Shown: positions 1-8,055, counted from the stretch's first letter. The stretch: DNA of 64,000 nucleotides from Alistipes senegalensis (GCA_023664945.1 JAMPER010000001.1:339451-403450); one strand, 5' to 3'. Numbers and translations: made by a program. The notes: generated from the sequence alone by a model not told the origin.

Positions 1-381
1 GCCGAGTTTATGTTTGGGCATTTAAACGGGGTCAGCTACAAGACCAGCAATGGTGTGAAGGTTAAACAGGACGGCATTGACAGCGCCGTGGGCCGGGCCG
101 GTATCGCGGCAGGCTGGGTCAGCCCGGACAAAACCGGCAGTGCCTATGTCAAGGCCAGTGTGCTGCATGACTGGGAAGGCGATGCCGATACCAGGACTTC
201 CAAGGACGGCATCAGCCAGCGCTATACCGAAGAGATGGGTGGCACCTGGGGAGAGTTTGCCCTGGGCGGCACTTTCAACATCACCAAAAACCTGGCAGCC
301 TATGGCGAGGTGGAAACGACGGTTGGCAATCCTGTGAGGACGACTTATCAGGTATCAGGCGGTATCCGTTACAGTTTCTGA
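1..381 (+). CDS. Autotransporter C-terminal beta-barrel, partial
   Basis: The reading frame is open from the first base of the window and ends at 381, so only the last 126 or so residues of a larger protein are present. The fragment has alternating short polar and aromatic stretches typical of an outer-membrane barrel (for example GSAYVKASVLHDW and GEFALGGTFNITKNLAAYGEVE) and ends in Arg-Tyr-Ser-Phe, a terminal phenylalanine that matches the usual C-terminal signal for outer-membrane assembly. It resembles the pertactin-like autotransporter barrel. The passenger domain lies outside the window, so its function cannot be judged. A strong terminator follows directly. Confidence 0.7.
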   Translation, partial: AEFMFGHLNGVSYKTSNGVKVKQDGIDSAVGRAGIAAGWVSPDKTGSAYVKASVLHDWEGDADTRTSKDGISQRYTEEMGGTWGEFALGGTFNITKNLAAYGEVETTVGNPVRTTYQVSGGIRYSF

Positions 382-396
382 TAGGCGCTTTGCTGT

Positions 397-428
397 AAAA
401 AAGGGGAGCAGTTCTGCTCCCCTTTTTG
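397..428 (+). terminator. Rho-independent terminator after the autotransporter
   Basis: A perfect 8-bp stem, GGGGAGCA (403-410) and TGCTCCCC (415-422), with a GTTC loop is preceded by an A-run and followed by TTTTT. It lies 16 nt past the stop codon of the autotransporter gene. The flanking A and T runs could extend the stem and let it work in both directions. Confidence 0.9.
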
Positions 429-485
429 TTTTCCCCATGCCGGGATACGGATGCGCAAGCGGGTTTCTTTGCCTACAATGTCAGC

Positions 486-1631
486 ATGAATTTGCCTTTG
501 CCTTCTCCTGATGCGCTGGCTGCCTCTTTGGCATTGCAGCGAAAGATTGCGGATGAGATTGCTGCCTCGGGCGGCTGGATGCCGTTTGCGCGTTATATGG
601 AGATGGCGTTGTATGAACCGGGCCTGGGGTATTACCAGCGGGCGGTTTCATTGGGCAAAGATGGTGATTTTGTGACGGCCCCGGAAATCTCTTCCCTGTT
701 TGGGCAGACGCTGGCGCAGGCGGTTTTGCCTTTTTTGGAACAGTCGGCTTTCTGTTTGCTTGAGCTTGGCGCGGGAAGCGGCAAGCTGGCGTACGATATG
801 TTGTCGGAATGGGCGCGGCTGGGCGTGGTGCCTGAAGACTATGCCATTTTGGAAGTTTCACCGGCAATGCGGATGAGGCAACAGGAGCGGCTTGCGGTTT
901 TTCCGCAGGTGCGCTGGCTGGATGCGCTGCCCAAGGCGTTTACGGGCGTGGTTGTGGCCAATGAGGTGCTGGATGCCCTGCCGGTTCACCGGGTGGTTAA
1001 GCGGGGCGGCCTCTGGCAGGAGCTGGGCGTAGGCATATCAGCGGGAGGGCTGGTTTTCCGTGAAAAGCCGGCCAGCGCCGCCGTGCGGGAGGCGGCAGCC
1101 CGGCAGATACCGGACGCGGAGGCGCTACCGGAGGGGTATGTGACGGAGGTGCATGTTTATGCCTGTGCGCTGGTGCGCTCGCTGGCGGCCATGCAGCTGG
1201 CGGGAAGGGGAAGCGCGGCAGTTCTGGTTGATTACGGTTATCCTGCGCGGGAGTATTATCTGCCAAAGCGGCGTGATGGCACGCTGTTATCCTGTTACCG
1301 GCACCGGACGCATCCTGATACCCTTTGGCAGGCCGGATTGCAGGATATAACGGCCCATGTGGATTTTACGGCGATTGCGGGGGCCGCCATGGAAGGCGGG
1401 CTGGATTTGCTGTGCTATGCAAGCCAGGCGGATTTTTTGCTGGCAGGCGGGATAACGGAGCGCCTGGCGCAGTTATCGCCGCCGGGGACGGCGCGCTATC
1501 TTGCGGGGGCCAACGAGGCCAACCGGCTGCTCTCACCGGCGGAAATGGGGGAGCTTTTCAAGGTGATGGTGATTGGCAACCTGGATTTGCCTCCCCGTTT
1601 GGTTGTGGCAGACCGCAGCGAAAGGCTGTAG
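486..1631 (+). CDS. MidA/NDUFAF7-family SAM-dependent methyltransferase
   Basis: This 381-residue protein belongs to the COG1565 (MidA, NDUFAF7) family of class I methyltransferases. In mitochondria the family member methylates an arginine of a complex I subunit; the bacterial substrate is not settled. The N-terminal family signature (YMEMALYEPGLGYY, about 37-50, and GDFVTAPEIS, 60-69) is present, followed by the SAM-binding loop ELGAGSGK at 93-100. The ATG at 486 is preferred: a longer frame opening with TTG at 426 would begin inside the upstream terminator. There is no obvious Shine-Dalgarno sequence, but a TACAAT hexamer ends exactly 6 nt before the ATG, which suggests a very short or absent leader. 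Confidence 0.85.
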   Translation: MNLPLPSPDALAASLALQRKIADEIAASGGWMPFARYMEMALYEPGLGYYQRAVSLGKDGDFVTAPEISSLFGQTLAQAVLPFLEQSAFCLLELGAGSGKLAYDMLSEWARLGVVPEDYAILEVSPAMRMRQQERLAVFPQVRWLDALPKAFTGVVVANEVLDALPVHRVVKRGGLWQELGVGISAGGLVFREKPASAAVREAAARQIPDAEALPEGYVTEVHVYACALVRSLAAMQLAGRGSAAVLVDYGYPAREYYLPKRRDGTLLSCYRHRTHPDTLWQAGLQDITAHVDFTAIAGAAMEGGLDLLCYASQADFLLAGGITERLAQLSPPGTARYLAGANEANRLLSPAEMGELFKVMVIGNLDLPPRLVVADRSERL

Positions 1632-1653
1632 TGGCGCAAGGAATGGGATTTTC

Positions 1654-2250
1654 CTAGTGTGCGGCAGCGGTCAGGGTTTTTCTGGGCATGGGGGCAGACA
1701 GGACATATTTGGGGTCAACCTTGTCGCGGCGCATATCCATTTTCCAGCCGCTTCGGCCGGTGGACATTTCGGCCCAGCCGGTCATGTGGATGGTGACAGG
1801 AATTTCGATATCGGCTGTTTTTTTGTCGTGCATCTGGAGATAGGTGTGGATGGCGACCTGTTCCATGATTTTCTGGGCAGGCAGGGAGCAGCCATCGCGG
1901 AGGTAGGCGCGGGCTTTGGGGTTTTCAAAGACTTTCTGCCAGTCGGTTTCTCCGGGGGCAGTGCGGTAGAGGCCCTGCATGAACTGTTTTGCGCTGTTTT
2001 CGCCTTCTGCCAGGTTCAGGTCAAAGTTGTAGCGGATGACATAGCTCCATATTCCCGGCAGGGATTCGATTTTTTCATAGCCGTCCAGTGTGAGCCATTT
2101 GCACTGGTAGGCGGTGGAAAGCAGTTGTTTGACGTTTTCCTCGTTGGGGCGGGCGCAGCCTGTCAGGAGAAGGGCTGCCAGCAACAAGCCGATAACGCCC
2201 AGCCTGAAGGGGAAGGGTTTTGCGGTGTTTTCTGCGGTAGTGGTTTTCAT
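1654..2250 (-). CDS. Putative lipoprotein of unknown function
   Basis: The 198-residue product has a cytoplasmic N-terminal tail, a hydrophobic segment and a lipobox LLLTGC at about 27-32, so it should be exported and lipidated on the Cys. I do not recognise the mature domain. It is rich in Trp and charged residues and contains four further Cys or Met-rich positions but no motif I can name. It is the last gene of a minus-strand run (ubiK, comM, DUF1840, this gene) and meets the methyltransferase gene tail to tail with 22 nt between the stops. The overlapping plus-strand frame has no coding features. Confidence 0.65.
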   Translation of the reverse strand: MKTTTAENTAKPFPFRLGVIGLLLAALLLTGCARPNEENVKQLLSTAYQCKWLTLDGYEKIESLPGIWSYVIRYNFDLNLAEGENSAKQFMQGLYRTAPGETDWQKVFENPKARAYLRDGCSLPAQKIMEQVAIHTYLQMHDKKTADIEIPVTIHMTGWAEMSTGRSGWKMDMRRDKVDPKYVLSAPMPRKTLTAAAH

Positions 2251-2280
2251 GGGACAAGATGATGAATGACCGGAAAAGAA

Positions 2281-2295
2281 CCCGGCTCAACCGGG
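2281..2295 (-). other. Hairpin between the DUF1840 and lipoprotein genes
   Basis: CCCGG-CTCAA-CCGGG is a perfect 5-bp inverted repeat. Read on the minus strand it is followed by TTCTTTT, so it could be a weak terminator for the DUF1840 transcript. A TATACT hexamer lies just upstream of it (minus strand, near 2312-2318), so it may instead be a leader hairpin in front of the lipoprotein gene. The rest of the gap 2251-2381 holds no gene. Confidence 0.4.
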
Positions 2296-2381
2296 CCTGC
2301 AAAAATGAGAGGTAGTATAAAGCACAATGCTGCCGCATAGCGTATGCCCGGTGTTTTTTTCATTTTTGCCTTGATGGGCAG

Positions 2382-2798
2382 CTAGACGCCCCAGACAATC
2401 TCGCGTTCTTTTTTCAGGGCGGTGCGGAGCATTTGCAGGAAGGGGAAGGCGCGGGCCGAGAAGGGGACGGGCCTTTCCGGGGGCGGGGGAGGCGGCGCTT
2501 TTTCTTCGTAGGGGTCTTCTTCCTCTTCTTCTTCATCGTTGAAAAAGGCTTCTTCGGCTTCTTTCCGGAGGCGCTCTTCTTCCTCGCGCTCGGCTTTTTC
2601 GCGTTCTTCCCTTTCTTTGGCCTCTTCTATTTTTTTGCGGGCGATTTCGGCTTCAAGAATCCGGATGGCTTCGGGCATTTCTTCTACGGTAATGATGCCC
2701 TGGATGGTGTCTTTTCCGAAAAGGTCGAGGATTTGCATGGCATTTTCCTCGAACATGAAGAGGTTGCCTGTGGCTTTGGATTTAAAGGTGACCAGCAT
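2382..2798 (-). CDS. DUF1840 domain protein with acidic low-complexity tail
   Basis: The first 50 or so residues (MLVTFKSKATGNLFMF..., then AMQILDLFGKDTIQGIITVEEMPEAI) match the DUF1840 family, a small proteobacterial domain of unknown function. After residue 55 the protein becomes a charged, Glu/Lys/Arg-rich predicted helix, then a run of Asp/Glu around 90-97, then a proline stretch, before a short conserved-looking C-terminus (PFLQMLRTALKKE). At 138 residues it is longer than I expect for the family because of this central insertion. It follows comM by 39 nt on the same strand. Its role is unknown. Confidence 0.75.
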   Translation of the reverse strand: MLVTFKSKATGNLFMFEENAMQILDLFGKDTIQGIITVEEMPEAIRILEAEIARKKIEEAKEREEREKAEREEEERLRKEAEEAFFNDEEEEEEDPYEEKAPPPPPPERPVPFSARAFPFLQMLRTALKKEREIVWGV

Positions 2799-2837
2799 GT
2801 GTTGTCTCCTGTTTCAGGGTACGGGGGGTGTTGTCTG

Positions 2838-4361
2838 TCAGGGGGTATGGAGGATTCTCCGATACTGGATGGCTTCGGCAATGTGCCGCTGCCCGATACG
2901 GGGTTCTTCGCCAATGTCTGCAATGGTGCGAGCGACGCGCAGAATCCGGTGGTAGGCGCGTGCCGACCAGTTGAGTTTTGTCATGGCCTGTTTGAGCCAG
3001 GCTTCTCCTTTTTCATCCGGCTTGCAAAGGGTGTCGATTTCCGACGGCAGGAGCCGGCAGTTGGGTTTGCCCTGCCGGTTGTGCTGCAAAAGGCGGGCGC
3101 GTGCAACGCGGGAGGCAATATGGGCGGAAGGTTCGCCCGGAGAGGGTGCCATCAGTTCGGCCTGGCTGAGTGCCGGGAGGGTTATCTGAATGTCAATTCT
3201 GTCCAGAAGGGGGCCTGAGAGCCTTGCCTGGTAACGCCTGACGGTATCCGGGGTGCAGCGGCACTGGCCGGTGTTATGCCCGAAGTAGCCGCAGGGGCAG
3301 GGGTTCATGGCGGCGATGAGCTGAAAGCGTGCCGGGAAGGTTGCCTGCCGTGCGGCGCGCGAGATGGTGATGGCGCCGGATTCCAGGGGCTCGCGCAGGA
3401 CTTCCAGCACCCGGCGGTCGAATTCCGGGAGTTCGTCAAGGAAGAGGATGCCGCCATGCGCAAGGGAGATTTCCCCGGGGCGGGGCGTGCTGCCGCCGCC
3501 GACCAGGGCAACGCCCGATGCGGTATGGTGAGGGGAACGGAAGGGACGGATTTTCCAGCGGGCGGCATCAAAGCTGCCGGTCAAGGACTGGATGGCTGCC
3601 GATTCCAGGGCTTCTTCATCCGTCATTGGCGGGAGAATGCCGGGAAGGCGGCCTGCCAGCATGGTTTTGCCGGCTCCCGGCGGGCCGCTCATCAATACGT
3701 TATGGCCGCCGGCGGCTGCAATTTCAAGTGCGCGTTTTGCCTGTGCCTGGCCTTTGACTTCGGCAAAGTCCGGATAGGAGGGCGCAAAAACCGGCATGGC
3801 ATCCTGATGCGGTTTCAGGCGGCAATCCGGTGCATCCGAACTGAAGTGGGCGCAGACTTCCAGCAAGGATTCGGCAGGAAGGATGGTGATGCCGCCTGCC
3901 AGGGCGGCTTCTTTTGCATTGCCGGCGGGCAGGATGAAGGCGGCCTGTTGGCGCCGGTTTTTGCCGGATTGCCGCATGGCGACGGCCATGGCCAGGGCAC
4001 CCCGTATGGGGCGAAGGCTGCCCGAGAGGGAAAGCTCTCCTGCAAATTCATAGCGTTGCAGGTTTTCTTCCGGTATCTGGCCTGATGCGGCCAGGATGCC
4101 CAGGGCAATGGGAAGGTCAAACCGGCCGGATTCCTTGGGCAGGTCTGCCGGGGCCAGGTTGACGGTGATTCTTTTTGCCGGGAAATCAAAGCGGGCGTTT
4201 TGTATGGCGGCCCTGACCCGTTCCCGGGCTTCCTTGACTTCGGTTTCTGCCAGGCCGACGATGGCAAAGGAAGGCAGGCCATTGGCCAGATGCACTTCAA
4301 CGGTGACTTCCGGCGCATTGATACCGGCGAGCGCCCGGCTTTTCAGGATGGCAAGGCTCAT
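2838..4361 (-). CDS. comM: ComM/YifB-type AAA+ ATPase
   Basis: This 507-residue protein has the N-terminal Lon-protease-like fold of the YifB/ComM family (start MSLAILKSRALAGINAPEVTVEVHLANGLPSF), then a Mg-chelatase-type AAA+ module. The module carries Walker A GPPGAGKT at about 224-231, Walker B ILFLDELPEF and the Cys-rich NPCPCGYFGH segment, and ends in the family C-terminal helical domain. ComM is a hexameric helicase that promotes branch migration during natural transformation. The gene starts 12 nt after ubiK, as in many betaproteobacteria. The presence of comM alone does not show competence, because it is widespread in non-competent species. Confidence 0.93.
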   Translation of the reverse strand: MSLAILKSRALAGINAPEVTVEVHLANGLPSFAIVGLAETEVKEARERVRAAIQNARFDFPAKRITVNLAPADLPKESGRFDLPIALGILAASGQIPEENLQRYEFAGELSLSGSLRPIRGALAMAVAMRQSGKNRRQQAAFILPAGNAKEAALAGGITILPAESLLEVCAHFSSDAPDCRLKPHQDAMPVFAPSYPDFAEVKGQAQAKRALEIAAAGGHNVLMSGPPGAGKTMLAGRLPGILPPMTDEEALESAAIQSLTGSFDAARWKIRPFRSPHHTASGVALVGGGSTPRPGEISLAHGGILFLDELPEFDRRVLEVLREPLESGAITISRAARQATFPARFQLIAAMNPCPCGYFGHNTGQCRCTPDTVRRYQARLSGPLLDRIDIQITLPALSQAELMAPSPGEPSAHIASRVARARLLQHNRQGKPNCRLLPSEIDTLCKPDEKGEAWLKQAMTKLNWSARAYHRILRVARTIADIGEEPRIGQRHIAEAIQYRRILHTP

Positions 4362-4373
4362 GCGTCGGGAAGC

Positions 4374-4622
4374 TCAATCAGCCGGTGTTTCCTGCTGTTT
4401 TTCCAGTTTGTCTATCCTGGCTTCCAGCCGGCTGACCTGTTCGCGCAGCCGGGAAAGGAGGAGGGCCTGCGCTTCGTATTCTTCACGGGGAACCATGTCC
4501 AGGCGGGAGAGTGCCTGGGTGATCAGGGCGCGCAGGTTTTTTTCAATATCCTTGACAGGCGTTTGCTCAACTATTTGGCTGATGCGGGATTGCCAGTCTT
4601 CAAAAAGGTTTTTTTTATCCAT
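4374..4622 (-). CDS. ubiK: Ubiquinone biosynthesis accessory factor UbiK
   Basis: The 82-residue protein matches the UbiK/YqiC (BMFP) family: an N-terminal amphipathic helix (NLFEDWQSRISQIVEQTPVKDIEKNLRA in outline) and a C-terminal coiled coil with regular Leu/Arg heptads (about 50-77). UbiK forms a trimer and works with UbiJ as a scaffold for the ubiquinone-modifying complex. It is the first gene of the minus-strand ubiK-comM-DUF1840 run and is divergent from gshA. Confidence 0.9.
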   Translation of the reverse strand: MDKKNLFEDWQSRISQIVEQTPVKDIEKNLRALITQALSRLDMVPREEYEAQALLLSRLREQVSRLEARIDKLEKQQETPAD

Positions 4623-4818
4623 GTCTGTCGATTTTTCCGGCGGCCGGGTATAACGTCAGGGCCTGGTATGTATGCCGGCGGATGCCGGCAAGGGTTATTT
4701 TATCGGCACTGTGCTGTTCGGGAAAGGAGAAAGGGCGGAATAACGGCAATCTGCACAGGTTTTCTTTTTTTGTGTCAAACTTGGTGTTACGGATGAGGCA
4801 ACCTGCCTGGCGGCACCC

Positions 4819-4848
4819 TTGATAAAATGAAAGGCTCCCTCATATAAG
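4819..4848 (+). promoter_or_regulatory. Candidate sigma70 promoter of gshA
   Basis: TTGATA (4819-4824), an 18-nt spacer and TATAAG (4843-4848) lie about 55 nt before the gshA start. The rest of the ubiK-gshA gap (4623-4903) holds one short GC hairpin (GCCGGC-GGAT-GCCGGC, near 4673) and no credible gene. In several relatives glnK and amtB sit in this position; neither is present here. Confidence 0.45.
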
Positions 4849-4903
4849 GAAGCTGTCTGTCTAATGAAAACGGAAGCGCTTTGGCGCATCACAAGAGGAT
4901 AAT

Positions 4904-6202
4904 ATGGATCCCCGTCTGGTCACGGCCTTAAATGGCCCGCTCCTTGAGCTGGAAAAGAAGATTATTGAGGCGACGCCGGCTATTGAAAGGTGGTTTCGCC
5001 TGGAGTGGCAGGATCATACCCCGCCGTTTTATTGTTCGGTGGATTTGCGCAATGCCGGTTTCAAGCTGGCCCCGGTGGATACCAACCTGTTTCCGGGAGG
5101 TTTTAACAATCTTTCGGCAGAAATGGCACCGCTGGCGGTGCAGGCGACGATGGCGGCCATTGAGAAATATTGCCCGGATGCCAAGAATCTGCTGCTGGTG
5201 CCTGAAAACCATACCCGCAACGGGTATTACCTGGAGAATCTGGCGCGTTTGATCAAATTGATGCGCATGGCAGGGCTGAATGTACGGCTGGGTTCGCTTT
5301 CAAAAGAGATGACCGGCCCGACGGAACTTACGCTGCCGGACGGTTCTGTTCATGTGATTGAGCCGCTCATGAGAATCAATAACGGCAGGCGGGTCGGGCT
5401 GACGGATTTCAATCCCTGTACGATTCTGCTTAACAATGACTTGAGTGCAGGCAGCCCGGAAATACTGGATCAGGTTTACGAGCAGAGCCTCTTCCCGCCG
5501 CTCCATGCCGGCTGGACGATTCGCCGAAAGAGCAACCATTTTGCCGCTTATGAGGATGTGGCCAGGCGGTTTGCCAGGCTGATCGGGGTGGATTCCTGGA
5601 TTGTCAATCCTTTTTTCAGCCATTGCAGCGGCATTGATTTTGCGGCCAGGGAGGGCGGGGAATGCCTGGCGGCCAATGTGAATACGGTGTTGACGAAGAT
5701 CAGGCGCAAATACAAGGAATACGGGATTGCCGAAAAGCCGTTTGTGATTGTCAAGGCGGATGCCGGGACGTATGGCATGGGGGTGATGACGGTAACGGAT
5801 GCCAGCGAGGTTGAGAGCCTGAACCGCAAGCAGCGCAACAAGATGTCGGTTGTCAAGGACGGGCTTGAGGTCAGCGATGTGATTATCCAGGAAGGGGTGC
5901 ATTCTTTTGAGCGTATTGACAATGCGGTTGCCGAACCGGTGGTGTATATGATTGACCGCTATGTGGTGGGCGGTTTTTACCGGGTTCACGACCAGCGGAG
6001 CGAAACGGAAAACCTGAATGCCCCCGGTGCCCATTTTGTGCCGCTGGCGTTTTCGCATCCGCATTCGCTGCCGGACAAGACGGCAGAACCGGGCACGGCG
6101 GTGCCGAACCGTTTTTATATGTATGGCGTGGTGGCGCGCCTGGCGTTGCTTGCCGCTTCCATTGAGCTGGAGCGGACGGATCCGGATATGGCAACTCTCT
6201 GA
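4904..6202 (+). CDS. gshA: Glutamate-cysteine ligase, proteobacterial GshA type
   Basis: The 432-residue protein belongs to the GshA family found in beta- and some alphaproteobacteria, which is distinct from the E. coli enzyme. It makes gamma-glutamylcysteine from glutamate, cysteine and ATP, the first step of glutathione synthesis. Family blocks are clear: the N-terminal VDLRNAGFKLAPVDTNLFPGGFNNL region (about 46-70), NHFAAYEDVARRF, IVKADAGTYGMGVMTV (about 283-298) and the C-terminal FYMYGVVARLALLAASIELE. The ATG at 4904 is preceded by AGAGGA. gshB follows after 14 nt, so both steps are co-transcribed. Confidence 0.95.
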   Translation: MDPRLVTALNGPLLELEKKIIEATPAIERWFRLEWQDHTPPFYCSVDLRNAGFKLAPVDTNLFPGGFNNLSAEMAPLAVQATMAAIEKYCPDAKNLLLVPENHTRNGYYLENLARLIKLMRMAGLNVRLGSLSKEMTGPTELTLPDGSVHVIEPLMRINNGRRVGLTDFNPCTILLNNDLSAGSPEILDQVYEQSLFPPLHAGWTIRRKSNHFAAYEDVARRFARLIGVDSWIVNPFFSHCSGIDFAAREGGECLAANVNTVLTKIRRKYKEYGIAEKPFVIVKADAGTYGMGVMTVTDASEVESLNRKQRNKMSVVKDGLEVSDVIIQEGVHSFERIDNAVAEPVVYMIDRYVVGGFYRVHDQRSETENLNAPGAHFVPLAFSHPHSLPDKTAEPGTAVPNRFYMYGVVARLALLAASIELERTDPDMATL

Positions 6203-6216
6203 GCGATGGCGGCAGC

Positions 6217-7164
6217 ATGAGGCGTATTGCGTTTTTGGCCGATCCCCTGGATTCTTTCAAGGTTGCCAAGGATTCCACGTTTGCCATGATGACGGAGGCG
6301 GCAAGGCGGGGCTGTGCGGTATATGCTTTTGAGCTGCCGGGCCTGGCTTTTTCTGCCGGGCAGGTGACGGCGCAGGCCAGGCAGGTTGCGCTGACGGGGG
6401 AGGAAAGCGGCCGCTGGTACGAAACGGTTCGGGAAGGGCGGTACAGCCTGGCGGATTTTGACGCCGTTATTGTCCGGAAAGACCCGCCGTTTGATATGGA
6501 TTATCTTTATGGCACCTGCCTGCTGGATCTGGCAGAGGCGCAAGGCGTACGGGTGGTGAACAGGCCTTGTGCCTTGCGGAATTATAACGAGAAGCTGGCA
6601 ATCGGCCGTTTCCCGGAATTTATCCCGCCGACTTTGGTTGGCAGCGACGAGGCGCTGCTGCGGGCGTTTCATGCGCAGCACCGGGAGGTGATTTTCAAGC
6701 CGCTTGACGGGATGGGCGGAACCGGGATTTTCAGGGTGCAGCCTGACGGCATGAATATTGGTCCGGTGATTGAAACGCTGACTGGCCGGGGGCAGCGTGC
6801 GATTATGGCCCAGCGGTTTATTCCGGATATCCGAAAAGGCGACAAGCGGGTGCTGGTGATTGGCGGCAGGGTAGTTCCCTATGCGCTGGCGCGTATTCCG
6901 CAGGAAGGCGAGACCCGGGGAAACCTGGCGGCGGGCGCTTCGGGGGTATCGCAGCCGCTGTCGGCGCGGGACAGGGAGATTGCCGGGGCGCTGGCTCCCC
7001 GGCTGGCGGCGGACGGGGTGTTTTTGGCCGGTCTGGATATTATCGGGGACTGGCTGACGGAGATTAATGTGACCAGCCCCACCTGTTTCAGGGAAATTAC
7101 CCGGCAGACCGGTTTTGATGTGGCAGGCCTTTTTTTTGATGCGCTGGGTGAAATGTTGACCTGA
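6217..7164 (+). CDS. gshB: Glutathione synthetase
   Basis: This 315-residue ATP-grasp ligase joins glycine to gamma-glutamylcysteine. The start RRIAFLADPLDSFKVAKDSTFAMM is diagnostic for bacterial GshB. The ATP-grasp signatures follow: IVRKDPPFDMDYLY, FKPLDGMGG (about 163-171) and the C-terminal GLDIIGDWLTEINVTSPT. It is directly downstream of gshA. The 130-nt gap after it contains the likely promoter of the PTS genes. Confidence 0.96.
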   Translation: MRRIAFLADPLDSFKVAKDSTFAMMTEAARRGCAVYAFELPGLAFSAGQVTAQARQVALTGEESGRWYETVREGRYSLADFDAVIVRKDPPFDMDYLYGTCLLDLAEAQGVRVVNRPCALRNYNEKLAIGRFPEFIPPTLVGSDEALLRAFHAQHREVIFKPLDGMGGTGIFRVQPDGMNIGPVIETLTGRGQRAIMAQRFIPDIRKGDKRVLVIGGRVVPYALARIPQEGETRGNLAAGASGVSQPLSARDREIAGALAPRLAADGVFLAGLDIIGDWLTEINVTSPTCFREITRQTGFDVAGLFFDALGEMLT

Positions 7165-7183
7165 CCGGTTTATTTATTACAAT
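7156..7183 (+). promoter_or_regulatory. Candidate promoter of the PTS operon
   Basis: TTGACC (7156-7161), 16 nt, then TACAAT (7178-7183) overlaps the end of gshB and would start transcription near 7190, about 105 nt before the EIIA gene. A second perfect -35, TTGACA (7234-7239), lies downstream but is followed only by a weak TATCCC after 15 nt. The EIIA-HPr-EI genes can therefore probably be expressed apart from gshAB. Confidence 0.5.
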
Positions 7184-7294
7184 AGGCAGCATGATATGAG
7201 CGGGCGGCGGCAGGCGGCCGGGCGGGTTCTGTTTTGACAGGGACGGGCCTGGCGTATCCCTTGCATCCGGTATCGGGACGCCGCAAACGGGAAG

Positions 7295-7690
7295 ATGATA
7301 GGCATTTTATTGATTATGCATGAGCCGCTGGCCAATGCGTTTATGGCAACGGCATCCCATATGTTTGAGGGAGGGCAGGAGCGGATTGAGGCGATTGACG
7401 TCCACGCGGATCAGGATCTGGAAGATATTGACCGTATTGCTTCCCAGGCGATTGCCCGGCTGGACGACGGCTCGGGGGTGCTGGTGCTGACGGATGTGCT
7501 GGGCGGCACGCCTTCGAACTGCTGCCACCGTCTTACTGCCCCGGGGCGAATTGAGGTGATTGCCGGTGTAAGTCTGCCGATGCTGTTGCGTGCGATTACT
7601 TACCGGAAAGACGATCTGGAGACGGTTGTTGAAAAGGCGCTTTCCGGTGGGAAAAGCGGCGCGGTAAGGGTGGACAGCTGTGACGAGTAG
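7295..7690 (+). CDS. PTS EIIA component, mannose family
   Basis: The 131-residue protein is a stand-alone EIIA domain of the mannose/fructose/sorbose family. The phospho-acceptor is expected to be His9 in IGILLIMHEPL, and VLVLTDVLGGTPSN (about 62-75) is the family's conserved turn. No EIIB, EIIC or EIID gene is nearby, so as in other Burkholderiales this short chain (EI to HPr to EIIA) is more likely regulatory than a sugar importer. HPr and EI follow in the same direction. Confidence 0.88.
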   Translation: MIGILLIMHEPLANAFMATASHMFEGGQERIEAIDVHADQDLEDIDRIASQAIARLDDGSGVLVLTDVLGGTPSNCCHRLTAPGRIEVIAGVSLPMLLRAITYRKDDLETVVEKALSGGKSGAVRVDSCDE

Positions 7691-7780
7691 CGCCTGTTTC
7701 CGGCCGGTTTTTCCGGGAAAGGTATCAGGGGAATTTTGTTTTTAACCGTTTTGGCTGACAGCCGGGCAGGCTTTATACAG

Positions 7781-8050
7781 ATGATTCAGAGAGAACTGGA
7801 AATTGTCAACAAGCTGGGGCTGCATGCCCGGGCTTCCGCCAAGCTGACGCAGCTTGCCTCCAAATATGCCTGCGATGTGTGGATGACGCGCCATAACCAG
7901 AGAATTAACGCCAAATCCATTATGGGCGTGATGATGCTGGCAGCAGGAAAGGGCGCACGGGTAATGCTTGAGACAGACGGGCCGGACGAGGCGGCGTGCA
8001 TGGAGGCGCTGGCGGCGCTGGTGACCGGCAAATTCGGCGAAGCGGAGTAG
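7781..8050 (+). CDS. ptsH: Phosphocarrier protein HPr
   Basis: With a start at 7781 the product has 89 residues and standard HPr numbering: His15 in NKLGLHARASAKL is the EI-dependent phosphorylation site, and Ser46 in NAKSIMGVMML is the site used by HPr kinase in species that have it. The family comparison supports this ATG, although the sequence before it has no good ribosome-binding site. A TTG at 7736, in frame and preceded by AGGGGAA, would add 15 residues. ptsI follows after 5 nt. Confidence 0.92.
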   Translation: MIQRELEIVNKLGLHARASAKLTQLASKYACDVWMTRHNQRINAKSIMGVMMLAAGKGARVMLETDGPDEAACMEALAALVTGKFGEAE

Positions 8051-8055
8051 GGCAG

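Noticed and set aside
426-485. TTG start at 426 for the MidA-type methyltransferase
   Set aside because: It falls inside the T-run of the upstream terminator, and the 20 extra residues are not conserved in the family.
7191-7199. ATG 7 nt after the PTS promoter -10 as another leaderless gene
   Set aside because: The frame is ATG ATA TGA, two codons long.
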